Part shown: piece after piece, positions 26,116-36,127 of the stretch
Layout of the letters: each line of letters begins with the position of its first letter
Position numbering within the stretch: the stretch's first letter is position 1
Source: CAVSWN01 sp046728115
Lineage (GTDB): Bacteria > Acidobacteriota > Vicinamibacteria > Vicinamibacterales > CAVVIG01
Length of the DNA: 64,000 nt
NCBI GenBank assembly: GCA_046728115.1
Contig: JBKPDW010000049.1
Coordinates: 1 to 64,000, forward strand
Direction: 5' to 3'
Position numbers and translations under genes: made by a program
The notes under the pieces: generated by a model
Databases searched by the model: none
Seen by the model: only the letters and a program-made list of their open reading frames with translations
Told to the model about the DNA's origin: nothing

Positions 26116-26391
26116 ATGGCGAAGAAAGCAGCAAGCAAGCGGAAACCAAACGCGGCCTTCATGAAGCCGGTGCAGCCGGACGATACGCTGGCCGCAGTGG
26201 TCGGCAACAAGCCGATTCCGCGCACCGAAGTGACCAAGCGGCTGTGGGCGTACATCAAGAAGAACAAGCTCCAGGATCAGAAGAACAAGCGGATGATCAA
26301 ATCCGACGACACGCTGAAATCCGTGTTCGGCGGCAAGACGTCCGTCAACATGTTCGAGATGACGAAACTCGTCAGCAAGCACGTCAAGTAA
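26116..26391 (+). CDS. SWIB/MDM2 domain protein
   Basis: A 91-residue basic protein. After a lysine-rich N terminus, residues 15-90 form a SWIB domain (AFMKPVQPDDTLAAVVGNK, then VTKRLWAYIKKNKLQD and the MFEMTKLVSKHV end). In bacteria, stand-alone SWIB proteins occur in chlamydiae, acidobacteria and others and are thought to act on DNA or chromatin-like structures; the function is unproven. ATG 26116 has AAGGAG 5 bases upstream. It has its own transcription unit. Confidence 0.9.
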   Translation: MAKKAASKRKPNAAFMKPVQPDDTLAAVVGNKPIPRTEVTKRLWAYIKKNKLQDQKNKRMIKSDDTLKSVFGGKTSVNMFEMTKLVSKHVK

Positions 26392-26415
26392 ACCTGTTCT
26401 GGCTGATGGCTGCGT

Positions 26416-26444
26416 GGCTGATGGCCCTGCCCGAGCCATCAGCC
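26416..26444. repeat. 10-bp perfect hairpin before the hydrolase start
   Basis: GGCTGATGGC (26416-26425) pairs with GCCATCAGCC (26435-26444), loop 9 bases. A further direct copy of the left arm is at 26401-26410. It lies 12 bases before the next ATG, so it may end the SWIB transcript or mask the hydrolase start. Confidence 0.6.
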
Positions 26445-26455
26445 GTCGGCCGTCC

Positions 26456-27205
26456 ATGAATCCCGTTCTCGACATCAACGGAATTTCGCTGCACTACGAC
26501 ATCGTCGGTGAAGGCGAGCCACTGCTCTTTCTGCACGGAGGCCTCGGCACCGGCGACAACTGGAGATACATCTTCTCGTCAGCACCCAAAGGCTATCGGT
26601 TGATCGCACCCGATCAGCGCGGCCACGGCGCGACGACGAATCCGTCGAGGCTCTTCACCTTCCGCCAGGTGGCGGCGGACATGTTCGCGCTGCTCGATCA
26701 TTTGCACCTTGATCGTGTGAAAGCGATTGGCATCAGCGGCGGCGGCATCGCGCTGATGCACATGGCGGCCATGGAACCGCCGCGCATCGAGGCGATGGTC
26801 GTCGTCAGCGCACCGCCGTACTTTCCGGCGAAGGCCCGCTCGATTCAGGCACAATTCAGCGAGGCCATGATTCCCGAGCCGGAGCGCGCGGCGCTCCGGC
26901 GACGCCACACGCAGGGTGAAGAGCAGATCAAAACGCTCTTCGAGAATGTGAAAGCCCTCGCCACTGATTACGACGATGTCGCGTTCACGCCACCAAAGCT
27001 GGCAACCATCACCGCACGCACGCTGATCGTCTTCGGCGATCGCGACTTCCTGTATCCGGTGCAGCTGGCGTTCGATCTCCATGCGGCCATTCCGAATTCC
27101 CATCTGTGGGTGATCCCGAACGGCGGACACGGTCCGGTCTTCGGCGCGGACGGTCCGCGATTCGTCGACACCGTGATGCCGTTTCTGCGAGGCGAGTGGA
27201 AGTGA
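26456..27205 (+). CDS. Alpha/beta hydrolase
   Basis: A 249-residue cytosolic hydrolase of the alpha/beta fold. LLFLHGGLGTGDNW gives the oxyanion-hole HG motif, GISGGGIALM holds the nucleophile Ser at about 94, FGDRDFLYP the Asp and PNGGHGPV the His. Similar proteins include haloperoxidase- and epoxide-hydrolase-like enzymes; substrate unknown. No Shine-Dalgarno site is evident before ATG 26456 because the hairpin at 26416-26444 occupies the leader. Confidence 0.87.
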   Translation: MNPVLDINGISLHYDIVGEGEPLLFLHGGLGTGDNWRYIFSSAPKGYRLIAPDQRGHGATTNPSRLFTFRQVAADMFALLDHLHLDRVKAIGISGGGIALMHMAAMEPPRIEAMVVVSAPPYFPAKARSIQAQFSEAMIPEPERAALRRRHTQGEEQIKTLFENVKALATDYDDVAFTPPKLATITARTLIVFGDRDFLYPVQLAFDLHAAIPNSHLWVIPNGGHGPVFGADGPRFVDTVMPFLRGEWK

Positions 27206-27216
27206 TGGATGCGTGG

Positions 27217-27356
27217 CCTGAAAGGCTCGCGCTCCAGCTGACGGGTTCGCTCTAACAGCTGAAAGGTTCGCGCTCCAGCTGAAAGGTTCGCGCTGCGGCT
27301 GAAAGGCTCGCGCGACATCTGATGACTACTGTCGCCCGTAGCGCGAGCTTTCAAGC
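27217..27356. repeat. Five 20-bp tandem units plus one inverted unit
   Basis: Units near GCTGAAAGGYTCGCGCTCCA start at 27217, 27237, 27258, 27278 and 27298. A sixth copy in reverse orientation (27338-27356) can pair with the fifth. A diverged single copy is at 37044-37063. The array separates the hydrolase from the spermidine-synthase-like gene and may terminate transcription. Confidence 0.75.
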
Positions 27357-27391
27357 GAGCGTCGTGTGCTACGATTCGCTCAATCCCCGTC

Positions 27392-29848
27392 ATGCATACA
27401 CGTCGGTTCTTACCAGGACTCATCGTCCTCTTCATTGGCAGCGGCTGCGCTGCGCTGATCTACGAGATCGTCTGGTTCCAGCTTCTGCAGCTCGTCATCG
27501 GATCGTCGGCGATCTCGCTCGGGATTCTCCTCGGGACGTTCATGGGGGGCATGTGTCTCGGCAGCCTGTTGCTGCCGCGACTGATTGCGCCGCGCGAGCA
27601 CCCGCTTCGCGTCTACGCCTATCTCGAGATCGGCATCGGCCTCTGCGGCGCGCTGATTCTCGTTGCCATGCCGCTCGTCGGCGGCGTCTACACGGCATGG
27701 GCCGGCACCGGCGTCGCGAGCATCGTGCTCCGCGCGGTCGCGGCCGCTGTGTGCCTGCTGCCGCCGACGATGCTGATGGGCGCGACGCTGCCGGCGATTT
27801 CGCGCTGGGTGAGAGCCACGCCCGACGGCGTGGCGTGGCTCGGTTTTTTCTACGGCGGCAACATCGCGGGCGGAGTCGCGGGAAGTCTCTTGGCCGGTTT
27901 CTATCTGCTCCGGGTTTTCGACGTCGGCACCGCCACGCTGGTCGCCGTTGTTCTCAACGGTCTCGTGTCGGCGATCGCGTTGATTCTCGCGCGCCGTACG
28001 ACCTACGAACCGGACGCGACCGTGTCGCATGGCATCGGGCCCACGGGCGTGCGAACCGTGTATGTCACGATCGCGCTCTCAGGCTTGACCGCGCTTGGCG
28101 CCGAAGTCATCTGGACGCGTCTGCTGTCGCTGCATTTCGGCGGAACCGTCTACACGTTCGCGCAAATCCTCGCCGTGTTCCTTGTCGGTCTCGGCATCGG
28201 CAGCACTGCCGGTGCGTCGATTGCCAGGACGTCGGCGGCGCCGCGCGTGGCGCTGGGGTGGTGTCAGTTATTGATCTGCGCCGCCATGGCATGGGCCGCG
28301 TATCAGCTCACCGAATCTTTGCCGTACTGGCCGATCAATCCGTCGCTCGCGACCACGCCGTGGTACACGATTCAACTCGATCTGGTCCGGTGCATGTGGG
28401 TCGTGCTGCCGGGCGCGATCTTATGGGGGGCAAGCTTTCCGCTGGCACTGGCTGCGGTTGCATCGACCGACCAGGACGCGGCGCGCCTCGCCGGCGGCGT
28501 GTACGCCGCGAACACCGTCGGCGCCATCCTGGGATCGCTGGTGACGAGCTTCATCCTCGTGCCGTGGATCGGCAGCTCGCATGCCGAGCAGACGCTGATC
28601 ATCATCTCGGCGTTGTCGGCGCTGCTGATGCTCGAGCCTTCGTACAGCGGCGCCGCGACGAAAACCACCACAGCGCCGTCCGGGAACGCCGACACGACAT
28701 TGGGCTCCGGGCGTTTCAATCTGGCGGGAACAATCGTGCTCGGCGTCGCGATGGTTGCCGCAGGCCTTCTCGCCCGCAGCGTCCACGCGTTACCGGGGCT
28801 TCTGGTGGCGTACGGCCGCTACTCGGCGACGCGCGTCGGGCAGGCCGACGTCATCTACGTGGGTGAGGGCGTCAATGCATCTGTCGCGGTATCGGAACTC
28901 TCGAACGGTGTCCGAAACTACCACAACGCTGGCAAGGTGCAGGCCTCGAGCGAGCCGCAGGACATGCGCCTGCAGCGCATGCTCGGCCACCTGACGACGC
29001 TGATTCCGAGACAAGCCAGGAAGGTTCTCGTGATTGGATGCGGCGCAGGCGTCACCGCCGGAGCAGTGTCCGTTGATCCCGCTGTCGAACACGAGACCAT
29101 TGCCGAGATCGAACCGCTCGTCCCCCGAGTCGTATCCACGTATTTCAGCCAGCACAACTTCGATGTGGTCCGCAACCCGAAGGTGCAGATCCGAATCGAC
29201 GACGCGCGGCACTTCGTCGAGGCGACGGACGAGATGTTCGACGCCGTCACCTCGGATCCGCTCGATCCCTGGGTGAAAGGCGCGGCGATGCTTTACACGG
29301 AGGAATTCTTCGGGATGGTGAAGAAGCACCTGAATCCCGGAGGCGTCGTGACGCTCTTCGTTCAGCTGTACGAGAGCAACACCGACGCTGTGAAGAGCGA
29401 GATTGGCACGTTCCTCGAGGCCTTTCCCAACGGCATCGTCTGGGGAAACACCAACGAAGGGAAGGGCTACGACCTGGTGCTGCTCGGTCAGGTCGAGCCG
29501 ACCAGAATCGATGTGGACGCGATCGAAGCGAAGCTGCAGCGGCCGGAGTACGCACCGGTCAAGCAATCGCTTCGCGAAATCGGAATGAACTCCGCAGTCG
29601 ATCTGTTTTCGACCTATGCAGGCAGGAAAGCCGACCTCGAACCCTGGCTCCGCACGGCGCAAATCAACCACGACCGCAACCTGCGACTACAGTATCTCGC
29701 GGGGCTGGGCTTGAACCTGTACCAGGCCGACAGGATCTACGCCGACATGCTGCGCTACGTATCCAAAATGCCCGACGACCTCTTCATCGCCTCGGAAGGG
29801 ACCAAGCAGAATCTGTTCAGAGCCATCCGGACCGCGCAGGGCCGATAG
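27392..29848 (+). CDS. Membrane-fused spermidine synthase-like protein
   Basis: An 818-residue protein. Residues 1-480 hold about twelve to fourteen transmembrane helices (first GLIVLFIGSGCAALIYEIVW), and residues about 500-720 a Rossmann aminopropyl/methyltransferase domain with VLVIGCGAGVTAGAV, a following acidic E (AEIEPLVP) and DDARHFV. This is the fused membrane spermidine-synthase-like architecture common in acidobacteria and proteobacteria. The typical spermidine-synthase DxD substrate motif is altered (SDPLDPW), so the reaction is uncertain. ATG 27392 begins directly with a membrane segment. Confidence 0.83.
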   Translation: MHTRRFLPGLIVLFIGSGCAALIYEIVWFQLLQLVIGSSAISLGILLGTFMGGMCLGSLLLPRLIAPREHPLRVYAYLEIGIGLCGALILVAMPLVGGVYTAWAGTGVASIVLRAVAAAVCLLPPTMLMGATLPAISRWVRATPDGVAWLGFFYGGNIAGGVAGSLLAGFYLLRVFDVGTATLVAVVLNGLVSAIALILARRTTYEPDATVSHGIGPTGVRTVYVTIALSGLTALGAEVIWTRLLSLHFGGTVYTFAQILAVFLVGLGIGSTAGASIARTSAAPRVALGWCQLLICAAMAWAAYQLTESLPYWPINPSLATTPWYTIQLDLVRCMWVVLPGAILWGASFPLALAAVASTDQDAARLAGGVYAANTVGAILGSLVTSFILVPWIGSSHAEQTLIIISALSALLMLEPSYSGAATKTTTAPSGNADTTLGSGRFNLAGTIVLGVAMVAAGLLARSVHALPGLLVAYGRYSATRVGQADVIYVGEGVNASVAVSELSNGVRNYHNAGKVQASSEPQDMRLQRMLGHLTTLIPRQARKVLVIGCGAGVTAGAVSVDPAVEHETIAEIEPLVPRVVSTYFSQHNFDVVRNPKVQIRIDDARHFVEATDEMFDAVTSDPLDPWVKGAAMLYTEEFFGMVKKHLNPGGVVTLFVQLYESNTDAVKSEIGTFLEAFPNGIVWGNTNEGKGYDLVLLGQVEPTRIDVDAIEAKLQRPEYAPVKQSLREIGMNSAVDLFSTYAGRKADLEPWLRTAQINHDRNLRLQYLAGLGLNLYQADRIYADMLRYVSKMPDDLFIASEGTKQNLFRAIRTAQGR

Positions 29849-29961
29849 CGCCAAACTGATACACAAAGGCCGCAACCGTCACAACGGGTCCGCATCGCAG
29901 TCGGGTATGCTCCCGACGAAACGGCGGTGTCCGTAGCTGTGTCTTCAGGGAGGCGGTTTTC

Positions 29962-32900
29962 ATGTCAATCGACCGACGGCTCGCGGCGTTTCTCAGCTTC
30001 CTTACATCCCTCGTTCTCGCAACCCTCTGCGACGCGCAGACGTTTCGGGGCAGCATCACCGGCCGTGTCGTGGATCAGACCGGCGCCGTGCTGCCGGGCG
30101 TGACGATCACGGTTACCAACGATGCCACAGGCGTGTCGCGTACGACGATGACATCGGCGACCGGCGACTTTTCCGTCCCCGATCTGCAGCTGGGGAACTA
30201 CACGGTCGAGGCGGCCTTGCAGGGTTTTCAGACGCTGCAATCGAAGGTCGAAGTCACGGTCTCGAAGATCGTGTCGCTCGACCTGAAGATGGGAATCTCG
30301 CAGGTCGCCGAGACCGTCCTGGTGTCTGGCAGTTCGCCGCTGCTCGATACGGTATCGACCGCGCTGAGCAACGTGATCAAACCCAAAGAGGTCCAGGATC
30401 TGCCGCTGAACGGCCGCGACTTCACGCGCATGCTGCAGCTCGCGCCCGGCGTGGCCGGCAACTCGGTGAACGGCAACCGGACACGCGGCAACAATTACCA
30501 GATTGACGGCGCGGACAACAACGACGCGTTCCAGAACGTCGCGGCGGTGAACCAGGGCGGCGTAGGCGGGGTTGCCGGAACGCTGCTGCCGATCGAAGCG
30601 ATCGATCAGTTCTCGGTGCAGTCCGGCGGATCGGCCGAGATGGGACGCAACGCGGGATCGAGCATCAACCTCGTGATCAAGTCGGGGACGAACAACGTCC
30701 ACGGCAGCGGCTTCTACTTCAACCGGAACGAGCACCTCGCTGCGTTGTCACCGGTTCAGGCGCCGGGCAGCCCGAAACGGGAGATCCGCAACAATCAGTA
30801 CGGCGGTTCGCTCGGCGGCCCCATCGTCCGCAACAGGACGTTCTACTTCTCGGCGTTCGAAGCGCAGAACATGCATGCCGGCAACACGCTCGCGGACACG
30901 GCGCCGTCGTCGGCCTGGGTGTCGAGCGCCACGCAGCTGCTGAATCAGTTCTTGGTACCGGTCAATGTGGTCTCGACGAACATGCTCGCGCTGTGGCCGG
31001 CCGACAGCCGGACCGGCCCAGCCACCGCACTGAACTTCACGAGCTACGATCCGAACACCTATTCGAGCTACAACGGGATCGCGAAGGTCGATTACCAGCT
31101 GAACTCGATCCACAACGTGTCGGCGCGGTACTTCGGCGGCGGCGGCGACCAGGTCGCGACGACCAACTCGCCCTACCGCGCGTATTTCCAGGCCGTGCCG
31201 AGCCGGATGCACAACGTGTCGGTGGTCGGTACCAGCGTGTTCACCTCGCACATCGTGAACCAGCTGGTGTTCGGGTACAACTACTTCCTGCAGAAGTTCA
31301 ATTCGTTCGACATCTCGGCGGATCCGCTCTCGATGGGCCTGAACACAGGCGTGGCCGGCGACCCGACGCTGGCCGGTCCACCGAACCTGACGATCAGCGG
31401 CTTCGCCGCCGTGGGCGGCACGCAGCCGCTCGGCCGCGTCGACAAGACGATTCACCTCACGAACAACCTGTCGTACGCGACCGGCTCGCATCAGGTCAAA
31501 GTCGGCGGCGAATTCCGCGTGTCGAAGCTGTTCATCTTCTACGACAGCAACAAGCGCGGGACTTTCACCTTCGACGGCACCGCCGGCCCGTGGGCGGGTG
31601 CCGCATCGCCCGCCAGTTCGTCGCTGAAGGCGCTTGCCGACTTCATGGCCGGTATTCCTGCCACGGCGATCATCGTCCGCGGCGACACGCATCACAACTA
31701 CTTCCAGAACTCGTTCGATCTGTGGGTGCAGGATGCCTGGTCGATTACGTCGAAAGTGACGCTCAACTTCGGCGCGCGGTACACCTATCCCGGCGTGCTG
31801 GGCGCGAGCGATGCGAAGCTGACGAACTTCCTCCCGGACCGCGGCATGGTGTCGACGGAGTCCCTCTATCCGGCCGACAAGAAGGACATCTCGCCGCGCG
31901 TCGGCATGACCTACGTGCCGTTCGAGAGCCGCAAGACCGTGTTCCGCGGAGCGTACGGCCTCTACTACGACCTGTTCGCGGTCAACTTCTTCACGGCGAA
32001 CACGGGCTTCGCCAACGGCGGCGCGCTCGGTGTCGGTAACAATCCGGGCGGCGAGACGCCGGTCTACTCGATCACGCAGCGCCGCTTCACGATTCAGGAC
32101 GGCGTGCCGGTGTTCGGCGCGACGCCGCAGCCGCCGTACGGCGCGTTCGGTGTGAGCCAGGACCTCAAGCTGCCTTACGTCGAGAACTTCAACGTCAACG
32201 TCGAGCAGCAGATCGGTCCGGCCACAGCGGTGCAGATCGGCTACGTGGGCACGCGCGGCCATCGCCTGGGGGTGATGCGCGACATCAACGCGCCGCTGCC
32301 CAGCGCGGCCGGCGTGTCGCAGGCGCGGCGGCCGTTCAACGCCCGCTATCCCGATCTCGCGGCGATCAACGAGCTGGAATCGATCGGGCGTTCCCGGTAC
32401 AACTCGCTCCAGATGTCGCTCATTCAGAACAACTGGCGCGGACTCTCCGGGCGGCTGAATTACACGCTCGGGCACGCGCTCGACAACGCGTCGGAGGCGC
32501 GCAACACGCTGCCGATGGACTCGACGAATCTCGACCTCGATTGGGGCAACGCCGCGTTCGACATCCGCCACGTCCTGACCGGCGGGTTCACCTACACGCT
32601 GCCGGCGTTCTCCAAGTCGCGCCTCGGCGATGGCTGGCAGTTCAACGTCATCGCGACGCTGCAGAGCGGCACGCCGTTCAACGTGACGACCGGTACCGAC
32701 ACGAGCGGCACGGGCGATCGCGCCGATCGGCCGAACCTGGTCGGCGACCCGTTCAGCGGCATCGTCCAGCCGACGAGCGGCACGGCCGTGCGGTACTTCA
32801 ATCCCGCAGCGTTCCCGGTGCCGGCGGCCGGCACGTACGGCAATCTCGCCCGCAACCAGTTCTACGGGCCGTCGTTCAGGACAGTAGACGTGTCCGTGTT

Positions 32901-33114
32901 CAAGACGACCAAGCTGGCCGGCGGCACGTCGCTGCAGCTGCGCTGCGAGATCTTCAACGTGTTCAACACCGACAACTGGGGCAATCCGGGCGCGAGCGTG
33001 TCGAGTTCGACGACGTTTGGACTGTTGACGAACACGCGCAACGGCAGCGGCGCGCCAGGCATCGGCGCCGGCGAGCCGCTCAATGTGCAGTTGGCGGCGA
33101 AGATTCTCTTCTGA
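29962..33114 (+). CDS. TonB-dependent receptor with carboxypeptidase-regulatory-like domain
   Basis: A 1050-residue outer-membrane protein. Signal peptide (residues 1-23), then an Ig-like carboxypeptidase-regulatory domain (GRVVDQTGAVLPGVTITV, about 30-115), a plug (DLPLNGRDFTRMLQLAPGV, about 145-260) and a long beta-barrel ending in the aromatic-terminated AAKILF strand. This is the large Oar-like receptor type that acidobacteria carry in many copies, thought to import large carbohydrates or peptides. No TonB/ExbBD genes are here. GGAGG lies 8 bases before ATG 29962. The next gene encodes a secreted VPS10-type protein, a frequent partner. Confidence 0.94.
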   Translation: MSIDRRLAAFLSFLTSLVLATLCDAQTFRGSITGRVVDQTGAVLPGVTITVTNDATGVSRTTMTSATGDFSVPDLQLGNYTVEAALQGFQTLQSKVEVTVSKIVSLDLKMGISQVAETVLVSGSSPLLDTVSTALSNVIKPKEVQDLPLNGRDFTRMLQLAPGVAGNSVNGNRTRGNNYQIDGADNNDAFQNVAAVNQGGVGGVAGTLLPIEAIDQFSVQSGGSAEMGRNAGSSINLVIKSGTNNVHGSGFYFNRNEHLAALSPVQAPGSPKREIRNNQYGGSLGGPIVRNRTFYFSAFEAQNMHAGNTLADTAPSSAWVSSATQLLNQFLVPVNVVSTNMLALWPADSRTGPATALNFTSYDPNTYSSYNGIAKVDYQLNSIHNVSARYFGGGGDQVATTNSPYRAYFQAVPSRMHNVSVVGTSVFTSHIVNQLVFGYNYFLQKFNSFDISADPLSMGLNTGVAGDPTLAGPPNLTISGFAAVGGTQPLGRVDKTIHLTNNLSYATGSHQVKVGGEFRVSKLFIFYDSNKRGTFTFDGTAGPWAGAASPASSSLKALADFMAGIPATAIIVRGDTHHNYFQNSFDLWVQDAWSITSKVTLNFGARYTYPGVLGASDAKLTNFLPDRGMVSTESLYPADKKDISPRVGMTYVPFESRKTVFRGAYGLYYDLFAVNFFTANTGFANGGALGVGNNPGGETPVYSITQRRFTIQDGVPVFGATPQPPYGAFGVSQDLKLPYVENFNVNVEQQIGPATAVQIGYVGTRGHRLGVMRDINAPLPSAAGVSQARRPFNARYPDLAAINELESIGRSRYNSLQMSLIQNNWRGLSGRLNYTLGHALDNASEARNTLPMDSTNLDLDWGNAAFDIRHVLTGGFTYTLPAFSKSRLGDGWQFNVIATLQSGTPFNVTTGTDTSGTGDRADRPNLVGDPFSGIVQPTSGTAVRYFNPAAFPVPAAGTYGNLARNQFYGPSFRTVDVSVFKTTKLAGGTSLQLRCEIFNVFNTDNWGNPGASVSSSTTFGLLTNTRNGSGAPGIGAGEPLNVQLAAKILF

Positions 33115-33295
33115 TCGGGAGTCGTACCTCTCCACCACTCCGGCCACGGAGGACAGGAGCGGCATGAGGTGTGGCCTCCGCGTCACGTTTCGCGCTGCGG
33201 AGAGCTTCGCAGAGGTGAAGTCGATGAAGCGTGCTTTCGCTGTGTTGGAGTCGTCGGCCGTTGAAGGCAAGGACCGTCAAGACCGCAAAGTTCGC

Positions 33296-36034
33296 ATGAC
33301 GATGCTGTCCGTGCGGCGTGTGGCCTCATTCCGGTCCCTCGTTCTCGTGCTCACGCTGGTGGCGCCGCTCGTGGCGGGCCATCTGATCGTGCGCGCCCAG
33401 CAGTCCCGCGTCGATCCAGCGCTGTACGGCGGCCTGCGATGGCGCTCGATCGGTCCATTCCGATCGGGACGCGTCAACGGCGTGACCGGCGTACCCGGCC
33501 AGCCGAACATGTTCTACATGGGGTCGGTGGGTGGCGGGGTGTGGAAGACGACCAACGCTGGACGAACGTGGTTTCCAATCTTCGATTCGCAACCGACCGC
33601 GTCGATCGGCGCGATCGCCGTCGCGCCGTCGAACCCTGACATCGTCTATGTCGGCACTGGAGAGGCCGACATGCGTTCACAGATCTCGTACGGGAACGGC
33701 ATGTACAAATCGACCGATGCAGGAAAGACCTGGCGCCACATCGGTCTCGAGGCGACGCGTCAAATCGGCAAGGTGGCCATCGATCCTGGCGATCCCAACG
33801 TCGTGTTCGTCGCCGCGCTGGGGCACGTCTACGGCGCCAATCCCGATCGCGGTGTGTATCGCTCGCGCGACGGCGGCGCGACGTGGCAGAAGGTCCTGTT
33901 CAAGAACAACGACCTCGGTGCCGTCGACCTCGCGTTCGAGCCAGGCAACGCGCAGGTACTCTACGCCTCGTTGTGGAACACCCGTCGTCCACCGTGGAGC
34001 GTCTATCCGCCCTCGTACGGACCAGGCAGCGGCATTTATAAATCCACGGACGGTGGCACGAACTGGCAGGCGCTGACCAACGGCCTGCCGACGGAAGGCG
34101 TCGGCCGAATCGGTCTCGCGGTTGCGCCGACAACTCGCACGCGTGTTTACGCGATCGTCGACGCGAAAACGGGCGGCCTGTATCGTTCCGACGACGCCGG
34201 CGCAACATGGACGAAGGCGTCGTCTGACAATCGCATCTGGGGGCGCGGGTGGTACTTCGGCAAAGTCACCGTCGATCCGAAAAATGCGGACCTGGTCTAC
34301 GTGTCGAACACCGGTGTGTATCGCTCGCGGGACGGCGGAAAAACGTTCGGCGAGCCGTTCAAGGGATCGCCGGGTGGCGACGATTACCACCAGATGTGGA
34401 TTTATCCCGACGACGGCAACCGGATGATCCTGGGCGGCGACCAGGGCGCGGTCATCAGCGTGGACGCTCTGGCAGATCATCCAACGTGGAGCTCGTGGCT
34501 GAACCAGCCGATTGCGCAGCTCTATCATGTTGCGCCCGACTACAACTTTCCATACTGGGTCACCGGCGCGCAGCAGGACAGCGGAGCGGTGCGCGTTCGC
34601 ACGCGCGGCAAATTCGCGAACATCACGATGCGCGATTGGGAACCGCTCTGTGCGGGCGGCGAGAGCGGATACACCGCGCCCGATCCGCTCAACCCCTCGA
34701 TCATGTTCGGCGGCACGGTGACGCGCTGCAATGTCGAAACCGGCGAGTCGAAAAACGTGACGCCGGAGCTGAACCTTCCTGCGCCGGCGCGACACACCTG
34801 GACCAACCCGCTCGTCTTCTCGCTTGCCGATCCGCACGCGCTGTACTTCGGCGATCAGTTCCTGTTCAAGACCACGGACGGCGGCGAGCATTGGACGCGG
34901 ATCAGCGACGATCTCACGCGGCCGAATCCCGTCGATCCGCCGAACCTCGACGCCGCAACCGCGGCCGATTTCGATCCGAACCGCGGTAAGGGCGGCGTGA
35001 TCTATACGATCGCGCCTTCGCCGGTGCGGGCGCCGCTCATCTGGATCGGAACCGACGACGGCCTGATCAAGGTCACCCAGGACGATGGCAAGACGTGGCA
35101 GGACGTGACACCGAAAGAACTGACGCCCTGGAGCAAGGTCGTGATGATGGATGCGTCGCATTTCGATGCGAACGAAGCCTACGCCGCCATCGATCGACAT
35201 CGTCTCACCGACAACGAGCCGTACGTCTATCGCACGAAGGACGGAGGCAAGAACTGGCAGAAGATCACCCGAGGTCTGCCGGCCGGCGTGTACTTGCAGA
35301 CCGTGAAAGAGGATCCGATAAGGCGCGGACTGCTGGTCGCCGGAACAGAGCTGGGCGTGTTCGTCTCCTTCAATGACGGCGACGACTGGCAATCGCTGCA
35401 GCTCAATCTGCCGGCGACCTCGAATCGCGACCTTGCGTTCAAGGACAACGATCTGATCGTCGCGACGCACGGGCGCGGCTTCTGGGTACTCGACGACATC
35501 AGCGCGTTGCGTCAGCTGGGGCCGGAAGTGACGACGAACGACGCGTTTCTGTTCAAGCCGGCCGACGCGTTCATCGTGCCCACACCGACCGACGATGGCA
35601 CGCCCACACAGAAGGACGAAGCGTGGGCAGAGAACCCACCAACCGGCGCGATCATCGATTACTACCTGAAGTCGGCGCCGACTGGACCAGTGACGCTCGA
35701 GATTCTCGACGGCAGCGACGCCACCGTACGTCGATATTCGAGCGCGGATCCGATTACGCCGATCGATCCCAACACGCTCGTCGTGAATGCGATCTGGCAG
35801 AGGCCTGTCGAGGGCGTGGCGGCTGCAGCCGGGATGCACCGCTTCGTGTGGGACTTCCGGCCGACGCCGCCGGCGACCGGCGGACGTGGCGGTCGCGGCG
35901 GGGGCGGAGGCGGTGGGGGCGGCCGCGGCGGTCTGCCGCCGTCAGCGCCGGGCAGCTACACGGTCAAACTGACGGTAAACGGAAAGGCGTACACCCAACC
36001 GCTGACGATCAAACGAGACCCGCGCGCGAAATAA
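33296..36034 (+). CDS. Secreted VPS10/BNR-repeat (sortilin-like) protein
   Basis: A 912-residue exported protein. Signal peptide at about 1-35 (SLVLVLTLVAPLVAGH), then two BNR/VPS10 propellers shown by many Asp-box motifs such as STDAGKTWRHI, SRDGGATWQKV, SDDAGATWTKA, SRDGGKTFGE and TKDGGKNWQKI. A C-terminal beta domain (about 780-900) contains a Gly/Arg-rich linker near 865. It belongs to the large glycosyl-hydrolase-like family of acidobacteria and Bacteroidetes; the reaction is unknown, but a secreted binding or hydrolytic role is likely. ATG 33296 or 33302 places the signal peptide correctly. Confidence 0.88.
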   Translation: MTMLSVRRVASFRSLVLVLTLVAPLVAGHLIVRAQQSRVDPALYGGLRWRSIGPFRSGRVNGVTGVPGQPNMFYMGSVGGGVWKTTNAGRTWFPIFDSQPTASIGAIAVAPSNPDIVYVGTGEADMRSQISYGNGMYKSTDAGKTWRHIGLEATRQIGKVAIDPGDPNVVFVAALGHVYGANPDRGVYRSRDGGATWQKVLFKNNDLGAVDLAFEPGNAQVLYASLWNTRRPPWSVYPPSYGPGSGIYKSTDGGTNWQALTNGLPTEGVGRIGLAVAPTTRTRVYAIVDAKTGGLYRSDDAGATWTKASSDNRIWGRGWYFGKVTVDPKNADLVYVSNTGVYRSRDGGKTFGEPFKGSPGGDDYHQMWIYPDDGNRMILGGDQGAVISVDALADHPTWSSWLNQPIAQLYHVAPDYNFPYWVTGAQQDSGAVRVRTRGKFANITMRDWEPLCAGGESGYTAPDPLNPSIMFGGTVTRCNVETGESKNVTPELNLPAPARHTWTNPLVFSLADPHALYFGDQFLFKTTDGGEHWTRISDDLTRPNPVDPPNLDAATAADFDPNRGKGGVIYTIAPSPVRAPLIWIGTDDGLIKVTQDDGKTWQDVTPKELTPWSKVVMMDASHFDANEAYAAIDRHRLTDNEPYVYRTKDGGKNWQKITRGLPAGVYLQTVKEDPIRRGLLVAGTELGVFVSFNDGDDWQSLQLNLPATSNRDLAFKDNDLIVATHGRGFWVLDDISALRQLGPEVTTNDAFLFKPADAFIVPTPTDDGTPTQKDEAWAENPPTGAIIDYYLKSAPTGPVTLEILDGSDATVRRYSSADPITPIDPNTLVVNAIWQRPVEGVAAAAGMHRFVWDFRPTPPATGGRGGRGGGGGGGGGRGGLPPSAPGSYTVKLTVNGKAYTQPLTIKRDPRAK

Positions 36035-36127
36035 GGTCCCGGGCGGCGGCAGCGCGGCCATCAGGTAACTGATCATGCGCTGCCCGAGAGACATCGTTCA
36101 GCGGCGCGGACCAGGCAGCGTCTTGCC

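Noticed and set aside
27217..27317. Possible CRISPR array
   Set aside because: The 20-bp units are directly adjacent with no unique spacers between them and no cas gene is present.
30748..33270. An 840-codon open frame antisense to the TonB-dependent receptor
   Set aside because: Its translation is Arg/Val/His-rich without domains and is explained by GC-rich codon use of the receptor gene, which has clear homology.
33677..35839. A 720-codon antisense open frame over the VPS10 protein
   Set aside because: Shadow frame: no motif, and the sense frame holds many Asp-box repeats.
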